In this document: positions 1 to 13,676 of the stretch, one piece after another
How positions within the stretch are numbered: the first letter of the stretch is position 1
Layout: each line of letters begins with the position of its first letter
Assembly (NCBI GenBank): GCA_943735955.1
Contig: OX030960.1
Span: 4,659,287 to 4,723,286, forward strand
Direction of reading: 5' to 3'
Origin: Piscicola geometra
Taxonomy: Eukaryota > Annelida > Clitellata > Hirudinida > Piscicolidae
Length of the DNA stretch: 64,000 bases
The notes under the pieces: generated by a model
Seen by the model: the letters and a program-made list of their open reading frames with translations, nothing else
The model's database searches: none
What the model was told of the DNA's origin: nothing
Translations under genes and position numbers: made by a program

Positions 1-2335
1 TGAGGCTACGTTTAAAAATCGTCTCGACTTGTGCAACCTGCCCCTATAATGTTTGATTCAAAGACAAAGCAAGCATGTATGTATCTATGCATAAAAGATC
101 TATTTTTAATAATTTGAGCGTGATAAATAAGTTTTGAACAAAAATGCATTTTCAAAAAAATAAAATTATATACAAATATCATTTTTACGAAAAATAATGA
201 ATAATTGATTTATCAATTTAATTAGAATCGAATTATCAAGTTGAAAAAAATGTTCAATCAATTTAAAAAAAACTGTTTTATCAGTTTAGAAATAATTATT
301 TTATCCATTTATCAAACTAGTTTTGAAGATTTTAGTTGTCGCATGCGAGTAAACTGACGCATTTAGACCATTGGGGCGTTTTATGAGCATTCCATTCGGT
401 TGTGGAAATATCAGCTTTAATGGTTTTTGAAATTTCGTTTAATTGCTAATATTTCTTCATTATTACCTAATTTTTGTTTCAGGATGCTTATAAAGTTTCA
501 GAAAATTTTGTCAAAATTTGAAAAGTTAACGTGCTATTAGTTTCACTTAGTTCCCAAAAAATAAGTTAAAATATTCATAAAGGCTGAGTGTTTTGAAATT
601 ATTCTATTTGAAATTCATTCAAAAAAGTTATTTTTTAATAAAAAAATTATATTTGCATACTAGTTTAAGTTTCAAAAAATACCATTTTAAAAGTTGAGAG
701 TCATTGTTATGCATAGAGCATTTGAAACGTACTGTTGTCACTTTAAAGAAAAGCTTTGGTAATATACACGCAGAGCTTGATAAAAAAAGAAGAGTGGATC
801 TTACTTTGGGAAAAATAAATTTAGCTAAAAAGTTTATTTTAATATTTTTTCATATAAACCTTTTTTAGACAGTTCCTTTCTGAATCAATCATAGTTAACG
901 TGAGCGCAAACGTTTATCTTGATCGCCAGGTCATAGAGGAGAAAGATTCATTTTTTATATTTTTTCTTTACCGGATTAAGTTACTCCTGGTGGTGCTCAT
1001 CTACAATTTAATTTTTTTGGTCTTTTAGGGTCTACCGAAACTAAACCCATGACCTATGGCTTAAAGCTATGACTCGTTAACCACTCATCCACTTCATCAA
1101 CCCGCTCATTTTCTAATTAATTCGATTGAGCGGCAATTATGCTGTCAAATGATCATCAATCATATGGTATAAAAAAGATGTTTTTAAAATAATTAAATAA
1201 AAGTTTATATATAAAAATGGTTTGAAAAAAATAATTCAAAACACAGCTACAGTGAGTATGTCTTCATAATTGTATTATCTTATTACGCGATAATAGTTTT
1301 GTTTTATGTGAACTGTGCTTCCGACATTTGATTATCTTTTTTCTTTTGAAGCTAGTCCTTATAGAAAACTTATGTAGGATGGCTAAATTCTGCATTAAGG
1401 TTCAAAATTACATGAACTGGATAAACGTGTTTACATTGCACAAAACAAATACGCCTACATCACTCAACAGCAACAACAAAAAACAGCCTTTCTTGCATAC
1501 AACTATGTTTTTAACATAAAATGCCCAATTGTCACAGCACAAAACACCACAACTAAGCCTACAACAATCAACAGCACAACAGCACTTAAAACGATCAACA
1601 ACAAACAATACAACTGCACACAATAGTACACGGGCGTGTCTAGAAGCAATGTTGTTGGGTTCTTTTATGAGCCACCAGGTCGTTTAAGAAAGACCGATGG
1701 CGTGCTGTGGGCGTGCATGCGACGTGACCAAATGCCTTTTCTACGATTTCCTATAAACAGATGTCGAAAGCAAAATGTACCAAATCAGATAGCACTATTA
1801 AAAAATTAAGTAAAATAAAAGAAACGTAAACCTAATTTCGAAAATAAATAAATAATTGATGTTAAGTTTTAATGGTTGCTTTGTTCCATAGTTTTATATT
1901 GCAGTTTGAAAGTTTCAAAATATAGAAAATAGCTGTTTAAAAAAAGGAAAACGTTGATGGTTATTATGAAGGGTTCTTAAAGATATAATGGTGGCGTAGA
2001 GGTACGGGGGCGCATTAGACTAGTCATGAAGGAAGATAGATTGTCTAATAGTATGTAGCAGTTCAACAAATATATTTTTTATTAGTTTTTTTTATTTTAA
2101 TTTAAAAAATGTATTTTAGTTATGTTGTTCAAACTGGTTATTGTGAGTTAATATTTAAAAACTATATTCAATCTAGGATGTTTCGTATATTTTGGATATT
2201 CTTAAATAAAATAAATTTAGAAAGATTTAGTTTTAAGCTCTTTCAAAGCTTATTTAAACGTGAATAACGACTAAATTCCAAAATTTATTTATCGAAACTT
2301 TTTCGTAGTTTTTAGTAATTCATTTATTTTCACGT
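1..2335. other. AT-rich non-coding left flank
   Basis: No recognisable gene. The stretch may be intronic to the neuroligin-like gene, whose last visible exon ends in an open phase at 3821. It contains a tRNA-like segment near 1030-1100 and a GC-richer open stretch at 1626-1808 that I could not assign. Confidence 0.4.
1030..1100 (-). repeat. Degenerate tRNA-like sequence (possible SINE head)
   Basis: On the minus strand a box A-like GATGAGTGGTTAACG is followed about 35 bases later by a box B-like ATGGGTTTAGTTTC. These match the internal promoter spacing of Ser/Leu-type tRNAs. Stems do not pair cleanly, so a decayed tRNA-derived SINE is likelier than a functional tRNA. Confidence 0.3.
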
Positions 2336-2343
2336 GTATGAAC

Positions 2344-3040
2344 CAGTTTTATTTTCGTTTCATAAAATAATTATAGTTTTTATTTCAGTTTTGTTTTGGA
2401 ATTAATTATAGTTTTTATTTTCGTTTTCGTTTTGAAAATAATTAAAGTTTTTATTTTCGTTTTTGTTTTGAAAATAATTAAAGTTTTTATTTTCGTTTCA
2501 GTTTTGAAAATAATTAAAGTTTTTATTTTCATTTTAGTTTAGAAAATATATTAATTTACAACTTTGAACACTATTTTTTTATATCTAAAAAAATTAATTG
2601 ATCATAAAATGAAACAGTAAAATAGAACTGTATATTAACAACAAATGAGTTATAAAAATTAACAGACAATTGAAATATTATAAGAATTGAGTACGTAAAC
2701 TATTAAGTAATAAAAAATTTAAAATATAATAACAAATTTACGATTAAAATAAGTGATAATTTAATTGACAAAGCGTAGCGGTAATAAAATAACGTTTTAT
2801 AAATGGCGCTACTTTCATAAAGCCCAAAGATAATGTTTTTAACATAGACATATATTTTTTATATAAATTATACATTTACATATTATGGCATACTTTGAAA
2901 TTTATTTAATTTTCGTTTTGGAAATAATTATAGTTTTTATTTTCGTTTTCGTTTTGAAAATAAATTTAGTTTTTATTTTCGTTTTCGTGGAACGATTATT
3001 CAGAATTGTCGTTTTCGTTTTCGTTACGAAAATAACACTG
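2344..3040. mobile_element. hAT-type MITE with 8-bp target-site duplication
   Basis: A 697-bp element starts CAGTTTTATTTTCGTTTC and ends with the inverted counterpart, which reads CAGTGTTATTTTCGTAAC on the minus strand. It is flanked on both sides by the identical 8-bp GTATGAAC (2336-2343 and 3041-3048). An 8-bp duplication and CAG-starting ends are typical of hAT transposons. It has no coding capacity. The outer 130-200 bp on each side are arrays of about 39-bp units containing ATTTTCGTTTTCGTTTTG and GAAAATAATTAAAG. Confidence 0.75.
2346..2548 (+). repeat. Subterminal tandem array inside the 2.3-kb MITE
   Basis: About five imperfect copies of a roughly 39-bp unit (GTTTTTATTTTCGTTTTCG followed by TTTTGAAAATAATTA). 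A shorter version of the same array recurs at 2908-3035, just inside the other end. Confidence 0.75.
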
Positions 3041-3048
3041 GTATGAAC

Positions 3049-3820
3049 TCATCCGCCAGAAGATTTAGAAAAAAAAGTTATTAAAAATGTCTTTTTCAAT
3101 AAACACTAATTTAAGTCAACTTTGGAAAAAATGCTGGAAACGAAATTTTAAAAAGTTTTTTCTCATACGTTTTACAAATACGTTGCGTGATTTATATTCA
3201 GAAGCTATGAATAAAAAGAAGATGAAGAGACATGAGATGGGTGTTTCAGAAATGCTAATTTCATTTATACCACAGAAAAGTGAAATTATGAAGTTTTAAA
3301 GTTTTAGTTTCAACACTTTTAAAGTGCCATTAAAATGACTGTTGGTTAGGGTTTTAAGTGAAGTAACAATTATTACATTTTTTAAAAACCAAATGGTACT
3401 TCATGGGCCCAAGGTGTGCAAGCCAAAGATAAACTACTCCGAAAGCTATAAAATGTCAATTACTAGCCCATAATTGTGAGAGATATTACAGTTGGAAGTT
3501 TTTAACTACTTTATGCATAAAAAGTATTGTAAAGGTATTTTAAGGCGATAAAAAAGTCTTCATAGCACTTTTTATTGATTCGTTAAAAAGTGTAATTATT
3601 GAAAAAACAAAATATCAAAGTTATTTTTTAATTTATAAATTATGAAATTACCCAGAGTGGACGTTTAAATTATTATAAGTTTACCAACGGCTAAAAGTAA
3701 AACATAGATTAAAAATACAAATAAATAAAATTATTTAAAATAAACACTCTAACAATCCATAAATGAAAATTATTATTTATGACCAGTAAAATCTCGCGAG
3801 CTACAGCAACAATTGGCTAC
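3049..3820. other. Non-coding stretch
   Basis: AT-rich sequence between the MITE and the last visible neuroligin-like exon. The open frame at 3087-3299 is Lys/Phe-rich, has no recognisable domain, and looks like chance. Confidence 0.5.
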
Positions 3821-6800
3821 CTTTGGTAACTGGAGACAGCATCAGAAGATTAACGAGAACCGACGCGTAAGCGCCTCCCGCCACCAGGGTCACCTCTGAA
3901 GGGTTTCCTCTGAAGTAGTGGATGTTGTGCTTGATGTAGTGCAGAGCCGCTATGATGTCGTAAAGGGCGGAGTTGCCCGGAGCGTTGCTGTCTTCCGTGC
4001 TCAAGAAGCCTGGTGATTTTGAAGGTTGGGTCAATGACGGTAGGATTATACAATTTATTTTTTATATATCAGAATAGAATTAAGTTAAAATAAAAAAATA
4101 GCTAAACTTTAAAATTTAAAAAAAGTTTTTAACATTTAAAATGGTGAGTGGTGGGAGATTGATGAAGTGGGAGTCTGGCTGTGGTTAATGGGAAATTGAT
4201 AAATGACTGCGTAGTTTGACGCGTGAAACATGCACATGCCAGTGCATTGATTGCATAGATGCGAAACCAGATATTTTAGTGTTTTTAATCCAAAATCAGA
4301 CGGAAGCAATCAGTGTCGATACCAATAAATAAAAAACTCACCAAAAATTCCCAGTCTGTAATTAAACGTCACAACCGCCATTTTGCCCAGCGCTGCCATG
4401 ACACTTCCGTCATATGCATTTCCGGTTCCTATCTCAAATGACTCGCAGTCGTGGACGAAGAACATTACAGGAAGTGTTTCTTGTCGACACTCTTCTCCTT
4501 TGAATTGTAATAAGTATCTTTTTGGTTTATAAATTCCCATAAATAACAGAGAGGAATTAAAAACTTATTATGATACAGATTGAACGATAATATATTTTTA
4601 AAAACTAATATTTTAATTAATAAAATAAAACACACTTCATTAAATTTGCACGAATTTATTTAGCCTGAATCTTCCTTAAATCAGAGGATGGACCTTAACA
4701 ATACGATTTCATTTACCTGATTATGGGACTGAATAATTTAGGGGCAATGTGGCTGAGGGCATGCATGTCGCAAATCGACATTGTCGCAACTACCCTGATA
4801 ACGGCATCTTTTCTGATCAATCTTCTCCAAAAAGACGTTTTAATTTTTTAGATGTTAGTGTGTTTGTTCGAATGTGAGTGTGATTATATATTAAATTATT
4901 TTAGTTTCATTTTTTTATCTTTAACCACACATTGGGTTTCAAGGATTGATACGATTGTGTAATCAAAGTAACCACTCTTCAAATGTAAAAATATTCTAAT
5001 TATTTTTGTGATAAGTAAATTAATAATTCGGTGTGAATGCATGTTTGAAAAGTTTTAGATTTTAAATAATCTTTTCGTTAAAATACTTTAAACCAAATAT
5101 ATTAGAACAGGAAAATATTTTTATTATACAATTTTAGAGACTTAATTTTTTTAATATACTTTTATTCTATAGTGCCGCAATTTTCATTGTTTGCTTTTAG
5201 TGCGATGTTTATTTGGGAGTTCTCTCAAGAAGTATCGCCTAAGCCCTAGATTTAACAAAGAATTTCCAAGTAAGAGACCTATATAGAAAATTTAAAATGG
5301 CTTTTGAAGTTAAATATAATTTAAATATCAAATTATAATTCGAATTAACTTTTAAATCTTTTTACTCTGAAAAGAGTATAATAGCGTGAAAAGATTAAAA
5401 GGATATTTATGTAAATCGAATGATAATCCGAACAAAGTGGCGATAGTGATGCTTGCTGGAAGAATAATAATGAACCTGGATTTTAAAGTTTTTTTTATAA
5501 TCTAGCTTGTTTTATAATCCTTTTTAAGAACTATAAAAGTTATTTTTGAATTCAAAAGGAAGTGAAAAGTGTAGCTTTAATACACAGACTTTTAAGTGAC
5601 TGAGCAAGCATATAATCCAGACTGATTCTTTTGATGACGGAATTGTTAAAGCCTTCTACCCATAATTGCTTGCGTAACGATGATGAATGCCTTTACAAAG
5701 TCTTGCTGCTCGATTGTCTTTCATGCACTCAGTTTTTCAAACATTAAACAAAGTATTTTTTATTTAGACTTTTAAAAGCTGGAAAAATACAAATTAGTAA
5801 AATGAAAATTATCTACTCAAATAAAAAATTTGAGTTTCTAAGAATTTTTGCGAAAAACATTTTTCATAATGTTTTTGTAATTATAAACGGCTATAAAAAA
5901 ATTTAAGCATCTGGGTATTTGCGGTTTTTCTGTGTGTATATCTCCAAGTGTTGGTATATTAACCACCCAATTAGGATATGAAACTATAAATATTGTAATC
6001 AAGACATATATTAGCCTCAAATTGTAATTCTAAATTTTCTAACTAAAAAAATATATAAAAAAGCTACTTGCTTACATAACACATTTGGACAATAAAAATA
6101 GATTACGTCAATGGAAAAAAGACTTCTCTAAAAGCGCAGTAAAAGCGGCTGTATCAAGGCCAAGGAGGAGAAGTGCTTGGAAAATCAAATCAATCATCTG
6201 TATTATCGTTAGATTCATTCGGAAGATTTTCTGATAAACTGAAAAAAATATACAGCTATAGATAAAAATTATAAATGAAAACAATATTTGAAAATGTAAT
6301 TAAAAGAAAAAATTCTATAAAGAACCGAAATCAAGTAGAAACTTGAAAAAAAGAAAATAGAGGATGCTTAAAAAAACTTCAGCTGAAGGGTTGCACAACT
6401 TCATGGAAAATGATGAATGCAACTGCCGTGATAGTGGAGTTAAAAGAAATTAATATGGTTTCAGTGGAAATACATGAACATTTTTGTTGAAATTGAAAAG
6501 TATTGTTTCTCGATCTATAAATCATATCTCAATATTATAATATAATTTTTCCAAATTTATAAATAGGAATATTAAAACGAAAGATTTATTAGCAAATAGT
6601 TTTAATAAAGGAAATTAACTTCTACGAGAGAAATTTCTGGCTATAGACACGCATAAATGCAAGAATGATCTCTCTGAGGAAAAAAATCTTCAAGCAAGCC
6701 TTGACATTAGTTCTTTGCTACTCATGTATGCTTTCAAAACGTTTAAAATGATTTGAAATGCTTCAAAATGAATTCAAACTTTGACTTTTAATTTTTATTT

Positions 6801-9800
6801 TTAGGAGTTAAATTATTTTGGTTTAAATAATATTATCAAGAATTTTTAAGATCTACGAAATAAAATGCATACCTTCAGGCTGAAAAATGAAACCAATTAC
6901 AGTTATAGAGTTTCTGTCTAAAAACTGTTCAATTTATTTTAAAGTTTAAATCTTTTTAATTTACTTTGAAATAAAATATTTGCCAAGTGGAAAAAAAAAG
7001 AAAAAAAAATTGCACTTCTTCAAAGCAGCATCAAGATTGGATGCACGGTCCGAATATAAAGATTTAGAAGCAAAGACACGAATAAACAATACCAAAGACA
7101 TAAATAATAACCGGAAGGTCGTGACCTTACTTAGTTCACAGCGCTATCTTCTTTCCATTGTTTTTTGATGACTAGATATTTGTTGGTTGCATGGATGCTT
7201 AGTCATAAGTTGAGTTGATGTTTCTCACTTTTTGTGCATAACCATGTCTGTGTGTTTGGTTATACGCTGCAAGTGAAACCTTTTTAGCCAGTTAGAAAAT
7301 ACTATATCATCAATTAATTTGGTCCTATAATCCTTTTACTAGTTAAAGAACTAGCCAAATTCTCCCACTAACTTCAGCTCTTCCTCATGCCATACTGAGC
7401 CAGTTTGACAATTGGTTTTCTAATTCCGCAGACGACTCTCACGAACTGAATAAAAGCTTTGTTTTTTCGTGAGCTTTCAAAAAGTCATAGAAAATTCTTG
7501 TAATAATTTTTAAGCCACTATCTATATCTTGACAAACACCAAAAACTATTGTTTTTTCAATGTCAAAATTTCTATGAAAGTGAACTCTTCTGTATTTAGG
7601 GTTGAATGTATCTATTTTAAGTTTTAATTTAGATAGTTAGTTTGATGATTAAAAGCAATTATTTCAATTGAACTGAGTTCATCAATTTGTTTAATGAAGA
7701 GATCGGATTTTATATTCAAAAATAGGCTTTAAAAGGTGAAACATAAGATTTTTTTGCGAACGATGTGGTTGATTTGTCTACGCATATTGCATCCCATTTA
7801 ACGAACGAGCGAGTGATTTTTTAAAAAGAAAATTGTTGACTTGCTTTTTAGTTATAAAACATTAATTTTTGAAAACTTATACATAAACCTTTGCTTTTTT
7901 ACTTCTGAGATCTTTCATGAATACTAATTTCCGGACTTCATCAACCTTTTTAACACACTTAAAAAAACATCTCAACTTCAATAATATTTGTTTGTTTGTA
8001 TCGATTTATTACATTGATTTCCAAGCACCACTTCATTTCTATCTTAAAGTCTTAATATAAAAATGTTGGTAGACAAATAGCGGATGTACGATTACGTGGA
8101 ATGATGTTAAATTACGTTTAAATAAAGTCTAAAGCGTTTCGTAGTGCTTTTAACAACACAAATAGAATCAATTTAATTATTCCAAGAAATAATTGAAATT
8201 ACGAGATTTTTGTGCTTGCTAAACGTTCAGTAAATATTATTATATTTGAATTAAGTTTAGCTCAGTCAGTTTTAACTATGAAACTAAACAAAAAATCGTT
8301 GAACAGATGTAAAAATTATTTTTATTGTTTTGATTGGCACTCTTTTATGAGTATTTGAATAAAATACTTTATAAAAGCAAAAGAGTGTTTTATCGATATT
8401 CTGCCATTTTAGGCGCAAGTCCTGGCTCGTATTTCATGCTTTAATGTTGACAGCAACATCACTTCCTATTTCAAAAGTTCTCTCAAAGTTTTATCTTTAA
8501 AGATTTGAGATTTAATCGAAAGCTATTATTTCGATCAATTATTTCCCTTCGCGTACAAGTGGCGATGATTTGAATCTCTAACAATTTTCATTTTTGGTTT
8601 GAAAAATAAAATCCACCTTTTTATAACTTTATTTTTATATTTTGTCTAAAATTAAGAAGATAAAAATAAACATGATAAAATTAAGAAAATAACTGGGGTG
8701 AACAAATACAAATAATAATTGTATAATGAAAAACATATATATGATAGGCTATAATTCATTATGCCACCTTTTCATGAATTTAAAGCTGCTTCGAAAAGAT
8801 TTTCGAATGTGGAAATTGAAAACACTGACTGATTGATGACTTGACAAGGAGAAACGAGACTCAGTCAAATCTTTTCAATTTCTTGCGCTTTTTCTTTTTA
8901 TTAAATTTTGATTATTTAATTATATTTAGTTTTTATATATTTTTATTTCCATAGTTGAATGGGAAAGACGATGGGCAAAAAATACCACACATCACTTTAT
9001 ATAAATACAGTCATGGATTTGATAGCAAATTCTGTGTTTAAGTCAAATTAATCATTAAAAAATATTATTAATATAGTAACATTTTTCTTTTTATAAACGT
9101 TGAGTTCATCGGTGGTAGATTTTATCTATTTCAATAAAAAAAATTGTATTTACTTTTATTTTATGGTTAATTGTTTTTTACTGTGGAATAGACATATATG
9201 TAAAGACGTTTATGATAATCCAAAGCGATTAGAAAATCTTTTTAATTATTCCTCAAAACATTGGCTTTTTATTAGTGGAATAATCATTGAGACATAATGA
9301 ATTGAGAATTACTTTTAAAAAATTTGGCTTATAATAGTTTTTCTCTACATGTTATTTTGACATTTTATCTTAGGTTTTCCAAAAATCATCAACTTTTTAT
9401 TTTTCTACTATATCACAAAAAATAGTTTTTTTGTCTTTAAGATGAAATAAAAGTGTATTTTTTAATATTTTACATCTAAAAAAACTTTTTGGAAATGAAT
9501 ATAGAAACAGAACTAACTGTCTTTTCAATTTTTGCAAACGCAGTGACAAAACACCCACGGAACCTACCTTTGCATTGAGGCGTGTATATGTTGAGATAGA
9601 GACATTCTTCGTCTTGGAGCGCTGTAAAGTCCCTCATCAAGTACCAGCTGAGTTCTTCAAGATTCGGAGACTGATGGGGGTCGGAATCAGAAGGATGGGG
9701 GTTTTTCCGTCGAGGAAGAGATTTGAGGGGCTGTGGGCACACCGGTTTGAATTTGTCCAAGATCTGAGTAGTTTTTGAAAATGTTACAAGTATGAGAGGT

Positions 9801-10774
9801 TGTTGAATTTGAAGTTTGAGTTTGAAAATGTATGAATGAATGAAGAAAACTTAAAATGTATAAGTGAATGGAAAAATTAATTAAATGATTTTTAATAATA
9901 CTAAATAGGCCAAAAAGAAATAAAAAAAATTAAAAATAAGAAATAAATTTATTGAAATAAAATTTCAAGCGGAAAACCTTCACGAGTAGATAAAAATAAA
10001 AAAGTTAATAAATATTAATTAAGGAATTTTGAAAGATACATTTTGAAAAAAAATGGCCCAATTTCACGATTTTTCTATTTAAAAAAATATTTAAAGAAAA
10101 AAATATATACTAACATTATAAAACAGTAAAAAGTAACTGAATTGATTGAGGAAATCAACTGGAAATGATGGAGAAGAAGAAATGGGATAGCGGATAATCG
10201 ATGTGTCAAATAAGTTGTCTGTTTGTCATTTTTATTTCCGTAGATTGATTGACCTGACACTAATTTATCTAACATTTTTTAAATTTAACAAACGATCTAT
10301 TAATATATCTATTATTTTTCTCTGCTTTCGACCACCAATCTATCTACCCATTCGTTTTTCTCCGTCCCTCTTCCAGAATTGCATGCCAGTTTCTTCGTTT
10401 TACTTCTTATAAACTTCATTTTCCTTTACCATCTACACCCATTTCATTAAATGCAAGCTTCAGCACATTGAGAATTATTTAAATCTGCGCTTCCTTCAAT
10501 AATAATCCACTTTGTCATTAACTTTTCACATCGCATGACAAACTGTCTTTGAGTGATTTTTTAAACACCACTACTTGAAATCTTTGAATTTCCAAACCTC
10601 CCATTATATTCCTTTTTATTCTTTTTAAACTTTTAGTTTTTAACCTAATGACCATTCTTTTTTTGAAACAGCTGCTTTCTCATGTCTTCCCATCAAGCCC
10701 CCTTTCATCAAAAACATTGTAGAGAGAAAAATCTTAGAATAATTCTTTTAAAAACACACACACACACACACTCA

Positions 10775-10815
<41 letters not shown>

Positions 10816-13676
10816 AGAGAAACAAGCAAAGACCCAACAACAATAAATTGACAATATAGGCTGGTATTCTTCATAAAACTAAGTTAAGCTTTTAATTGTA
10901 GTTGGCGCCGAAGAATAAACATTCGAAATTGACTTCTTTTAGTGGCCGAAACTCAAAAACAAATCTTCATAAGAATCTTTTTGAAATAAATTCCTATTGA
11001 GACTGCTGCTTTGAGAGAAATAGTTAAATTAAAAGATATATTAGTTTAATTGGAGATAGTAAAAGTTTGCCAGGGTTATTGCGGTTCATTGTGGAACGTC
11101 GTTAAGTAAAAGTGTCGTTTGCTTTTGGCACACCGTGTCAAAAGTTCGATTTCCGTTGCGCAAATTTATGGAGAACGCCTTGGGCGATATTGCACAGCAT
11201 AGATTAAACTGAAAATAAAAATGGGAAGTTATTAAAGAATGTGAGTTTTCATGGTTGTATGTCCTATTGTTTGTATGTGCTTGTATGTGTATGTTTGTGT
11301 GTGTATTTGTGTGTGTGTGTGTGAGTATGTGTTTGTATGCGAATAGTATATCTAGTCAAAAGGCTGTTAACCGAGCTCATCCATTCGTCAACTTCCTTTA
11401 AACCTCTTTTTTCAAACTTAAAACTTGTCAAACCCTTCCTTTGGTTTTGAATAGAATTTATTTTATTTTATGTGATAATTCATTTTATTCGTTTTATAGA
11501 ATATTAAGATTTAATAAAGTGGGACTATATTTAATAGAGCCAAATAGAATGTTTATAATGCCTCAGATGGATCTTTGGATATATCTAGCACAAACTCAAA
11601 GCTATCTGAACACTGACAATCTCAGACTACTAATCCGACACCTACCTAGTCAGTAGAATTTCAATCGCTTCTGTGCTTTTTTTCTTGATCTACAACGGAT
11701 TTACATCCCATCTGCTTATGTAAAACTATTCCTATCCGAAGACCTATCTTTTTCACCACAATATTATTTCTTGCACTAATGTCTATCAACCTTTCAAACC
11801 CAGTTTTCTCTTTCAAACTCATTTTTCATTCTTAAATTGCATTGATTTTATTTTTATTTTCAAATAATTTAGTCATTGAAGCAGATGTTTTAAACTTATG
11901 CATGAGATGCACCAAAATTACTCTGTCTTTCAAAGATATTTTTTTATTAAACTATATTTATATTTTCATTTGAATACTTAATCATTTTTCACACAAAGGT
12001 TCCAAATTGGAAAACTTATTAAACCTTTCTTAAGATTTTTTTTCATTGCTAAAATCTTCTTTATACTTTTATTCCTACCTCAATCCAATCCAATCCATTG
12101 TGCATTTGTTCACTAGCCAATAGGGTCATTTATTCGTTTTACTTGCCATAAAAACGTTTATCCCAGCTTCTTTCTTTTCACTTCAAAATTTCTATTCAAG
12201 CCCTTCTTTTGAACCCTATTTTGAAATTCTTTTCAAATTATATACACATTTCTAAGCCATCGGCTTTAAAGCCTACAAAACCACACTTTCTCAATTGAAC
12301 TTTTTTCTATTTTTCTAGACGCACAAGCAAGTAATCTTTTTTTAAAATACAATTGTAAACATGATTTATTTGGTATTCTTCTTTATTAAAGAAAATTCAG
12401 TTTTGGAATACCATCTGGTTTTTTCATTCATCTCTTTCACGCATAAATCTTTTTTATTAAGTCATTTCATTCCAGCCATCCTTTTATCTGCCAAAGATTT
12501 TGATAGCCTATGATGGGCACATCCTAAAAATTAAAAAAATTGTAAAAATACTTTATTTAGATTCATATTTTTCAATTTTCAGTTTGCTTCGCCTATTCTT
12601 TTTTAAAATTATTTCATTCTAACATTCACTTCATTTATGCCTCCTCCACTCACCCTCACTCCAGACCAGTTCTCTGCGGCACCAGTGGGAGGCATGAACC
12701 TCAGTTTTCCTGCCGACACTGAAGCGTACTGTATGCCCAGAAACGCCTGAACATACATGTGTTGTGGTTGCTGTTGTTGTTGACTTTGTTCTGGTTGCTG
12801 CTGATTTTGCTGGATTTGTTGTTTTTGTTGTTGGCTTTGTTGTTCTTCTTTTTGTTTGTGAAAGTTTATTTTCGTTTTTTGGGAATAACTTTGTGAATCA
12901 TGAATCAAAGTTTTTGGCTCAAAGTTTTTTCTTTGGTCGTTGAAGTTTTTGTAATGAAATTTTTCCGGTTGTTGTTTCATTTTTTTCAAGTTTTGTCGTT
13001 GTTGTTTCTGTTTTTGTTTTTCTTTAAAATTATGCAGAAAACTTTGGAATACCTCCAACTTTGTGATACCAACTGGCAGTAAAATACCCTTTGCCTGCCC
13101 AGCTCGAGTAACAACAATTTCCGTTAGTTTACTATAACCCTTTTTGTTAGTGCTGGTAAAATGGTTATAAGTGTTGCCATTATTATTATTTTCTCTATTT
13201 TTAATCTTATTTTTTTCGTTTTTATATGGATCTTTATTTTTTGAAATCCCCGAGATAAATTGGTAAATTGGGAAAGTTTCAGTGAATAATTGTCTCAAAT
13301 TCAATATAAAGCTACTGTCATCTCTTTCATTTTCTTTATTGCTTTTTTTCCTGTCAGTACAGTCATATTTATTGTTTTTATTATTCTTATTTTTGATACT
13401 TTCATTCACTAAATTATTTTTTTCATCGCTAAACCTAGTATTCCTATTGACTATGGCAACTTTCTCATCAGAACCATTCTGAAATCTGTTGATTAGCTCA
13501 TTTATATTTTGTTTTATATTATCATTGTGATTTTTATTTTTGTTTTCATCATCAGTTTTTTTGTTGCCTACAAAATGTGTGTTGACGTCGTTATATTTAA
13601 TGACCGACGCACAAGTGGTGTAGAAGGCCATAATCAATAAGCCACCCCAGACTCCAGTCAACGCCAGGCCTGGCAT
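3821..13676 (-). CDS. Neuroligin-like cholinesterase-domain adhesion protein, partial (exons 1-4)
   Basis: Four exons join in frame: 13676-12654, 9763-9568, 4497-4342 and 4009-3821, each with GT/AG sites. The product starts with a hydrophobic signal peptide (about residues 1-25). An N/K-rich segment follows, then the start of the alpha/beta-hydrolase domain near residue 189 (VVTRAGQAKGILLP), interrupted by about 100 Q/K-rich residues before FLGIQYAS. Conserved blocks come next: KPVCPQ, DEECLYLNIYTP, GTGNAYDGS, NYRLGIFGFLSTED and GNSALYDIIAAL. The esterase nucleophile elbow reads AGGAYA with no serine, and the oxyanion HGG is HDC, so the domain should be non-catalytic. This fits neuroligins, postsynaptic partners of neurexin. 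Exon 4 ends in phase 1 after LSPVTK, so coding continues to the left, but I could not identify the rest of the domain, the transmembrane helix or the tail. Neurotactin or gliotactin relatives are less likely, because the GTGN-YDGS block is neuroligin-like. Confidence 0.85.
4498..9567. other. Large intron 2 of the neuroligin-like gene
   Basis: 5.07 kb of AT-rich sequence between the exon encoding DEECLYLNIYTP and the exon encoding GTGNAYDGS. Nothing coding was recognised. Short open frames here are low-complexity (for example poly-Lys at 6980) and lack family features. Confidence 0.6.
10753..10817 (+). repeat. (CA)n microsatellite
   Basis: About 65 bp of CA dinucleotides with a few T interruptions. 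Confidence 0.9.
11276..11338 (+). repeat. (TG)n microsatellite
   Basis: Interrupted TG/TATG repeat, roughly the inverse of the CA tract 450 bp upstream in the same intron. Confidence 0.85.

Larger units (their letters stand above)
9764..12653. other. Intron 1 of the neuroligin-like gene
   Basis: 2.9 kb holding two dinucleotide microsatellites. A GC-richer patch at about 11085-11215 contains a box B-like AGTTCGATTTCC and may be a worn SINE. No exon was recognised. Confidence 0.55.

Noticed and set aside
1408..1651. Hydrophobic minus-strand stretch resembling a transmembrane helix of the neuroligin-like gene
   Set aside because: The DNA is GTT/TGT-rich and gives hydrophobic residues in all frames. 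No downstream cytoplasmic tail or clear exon boundaries could be supported.
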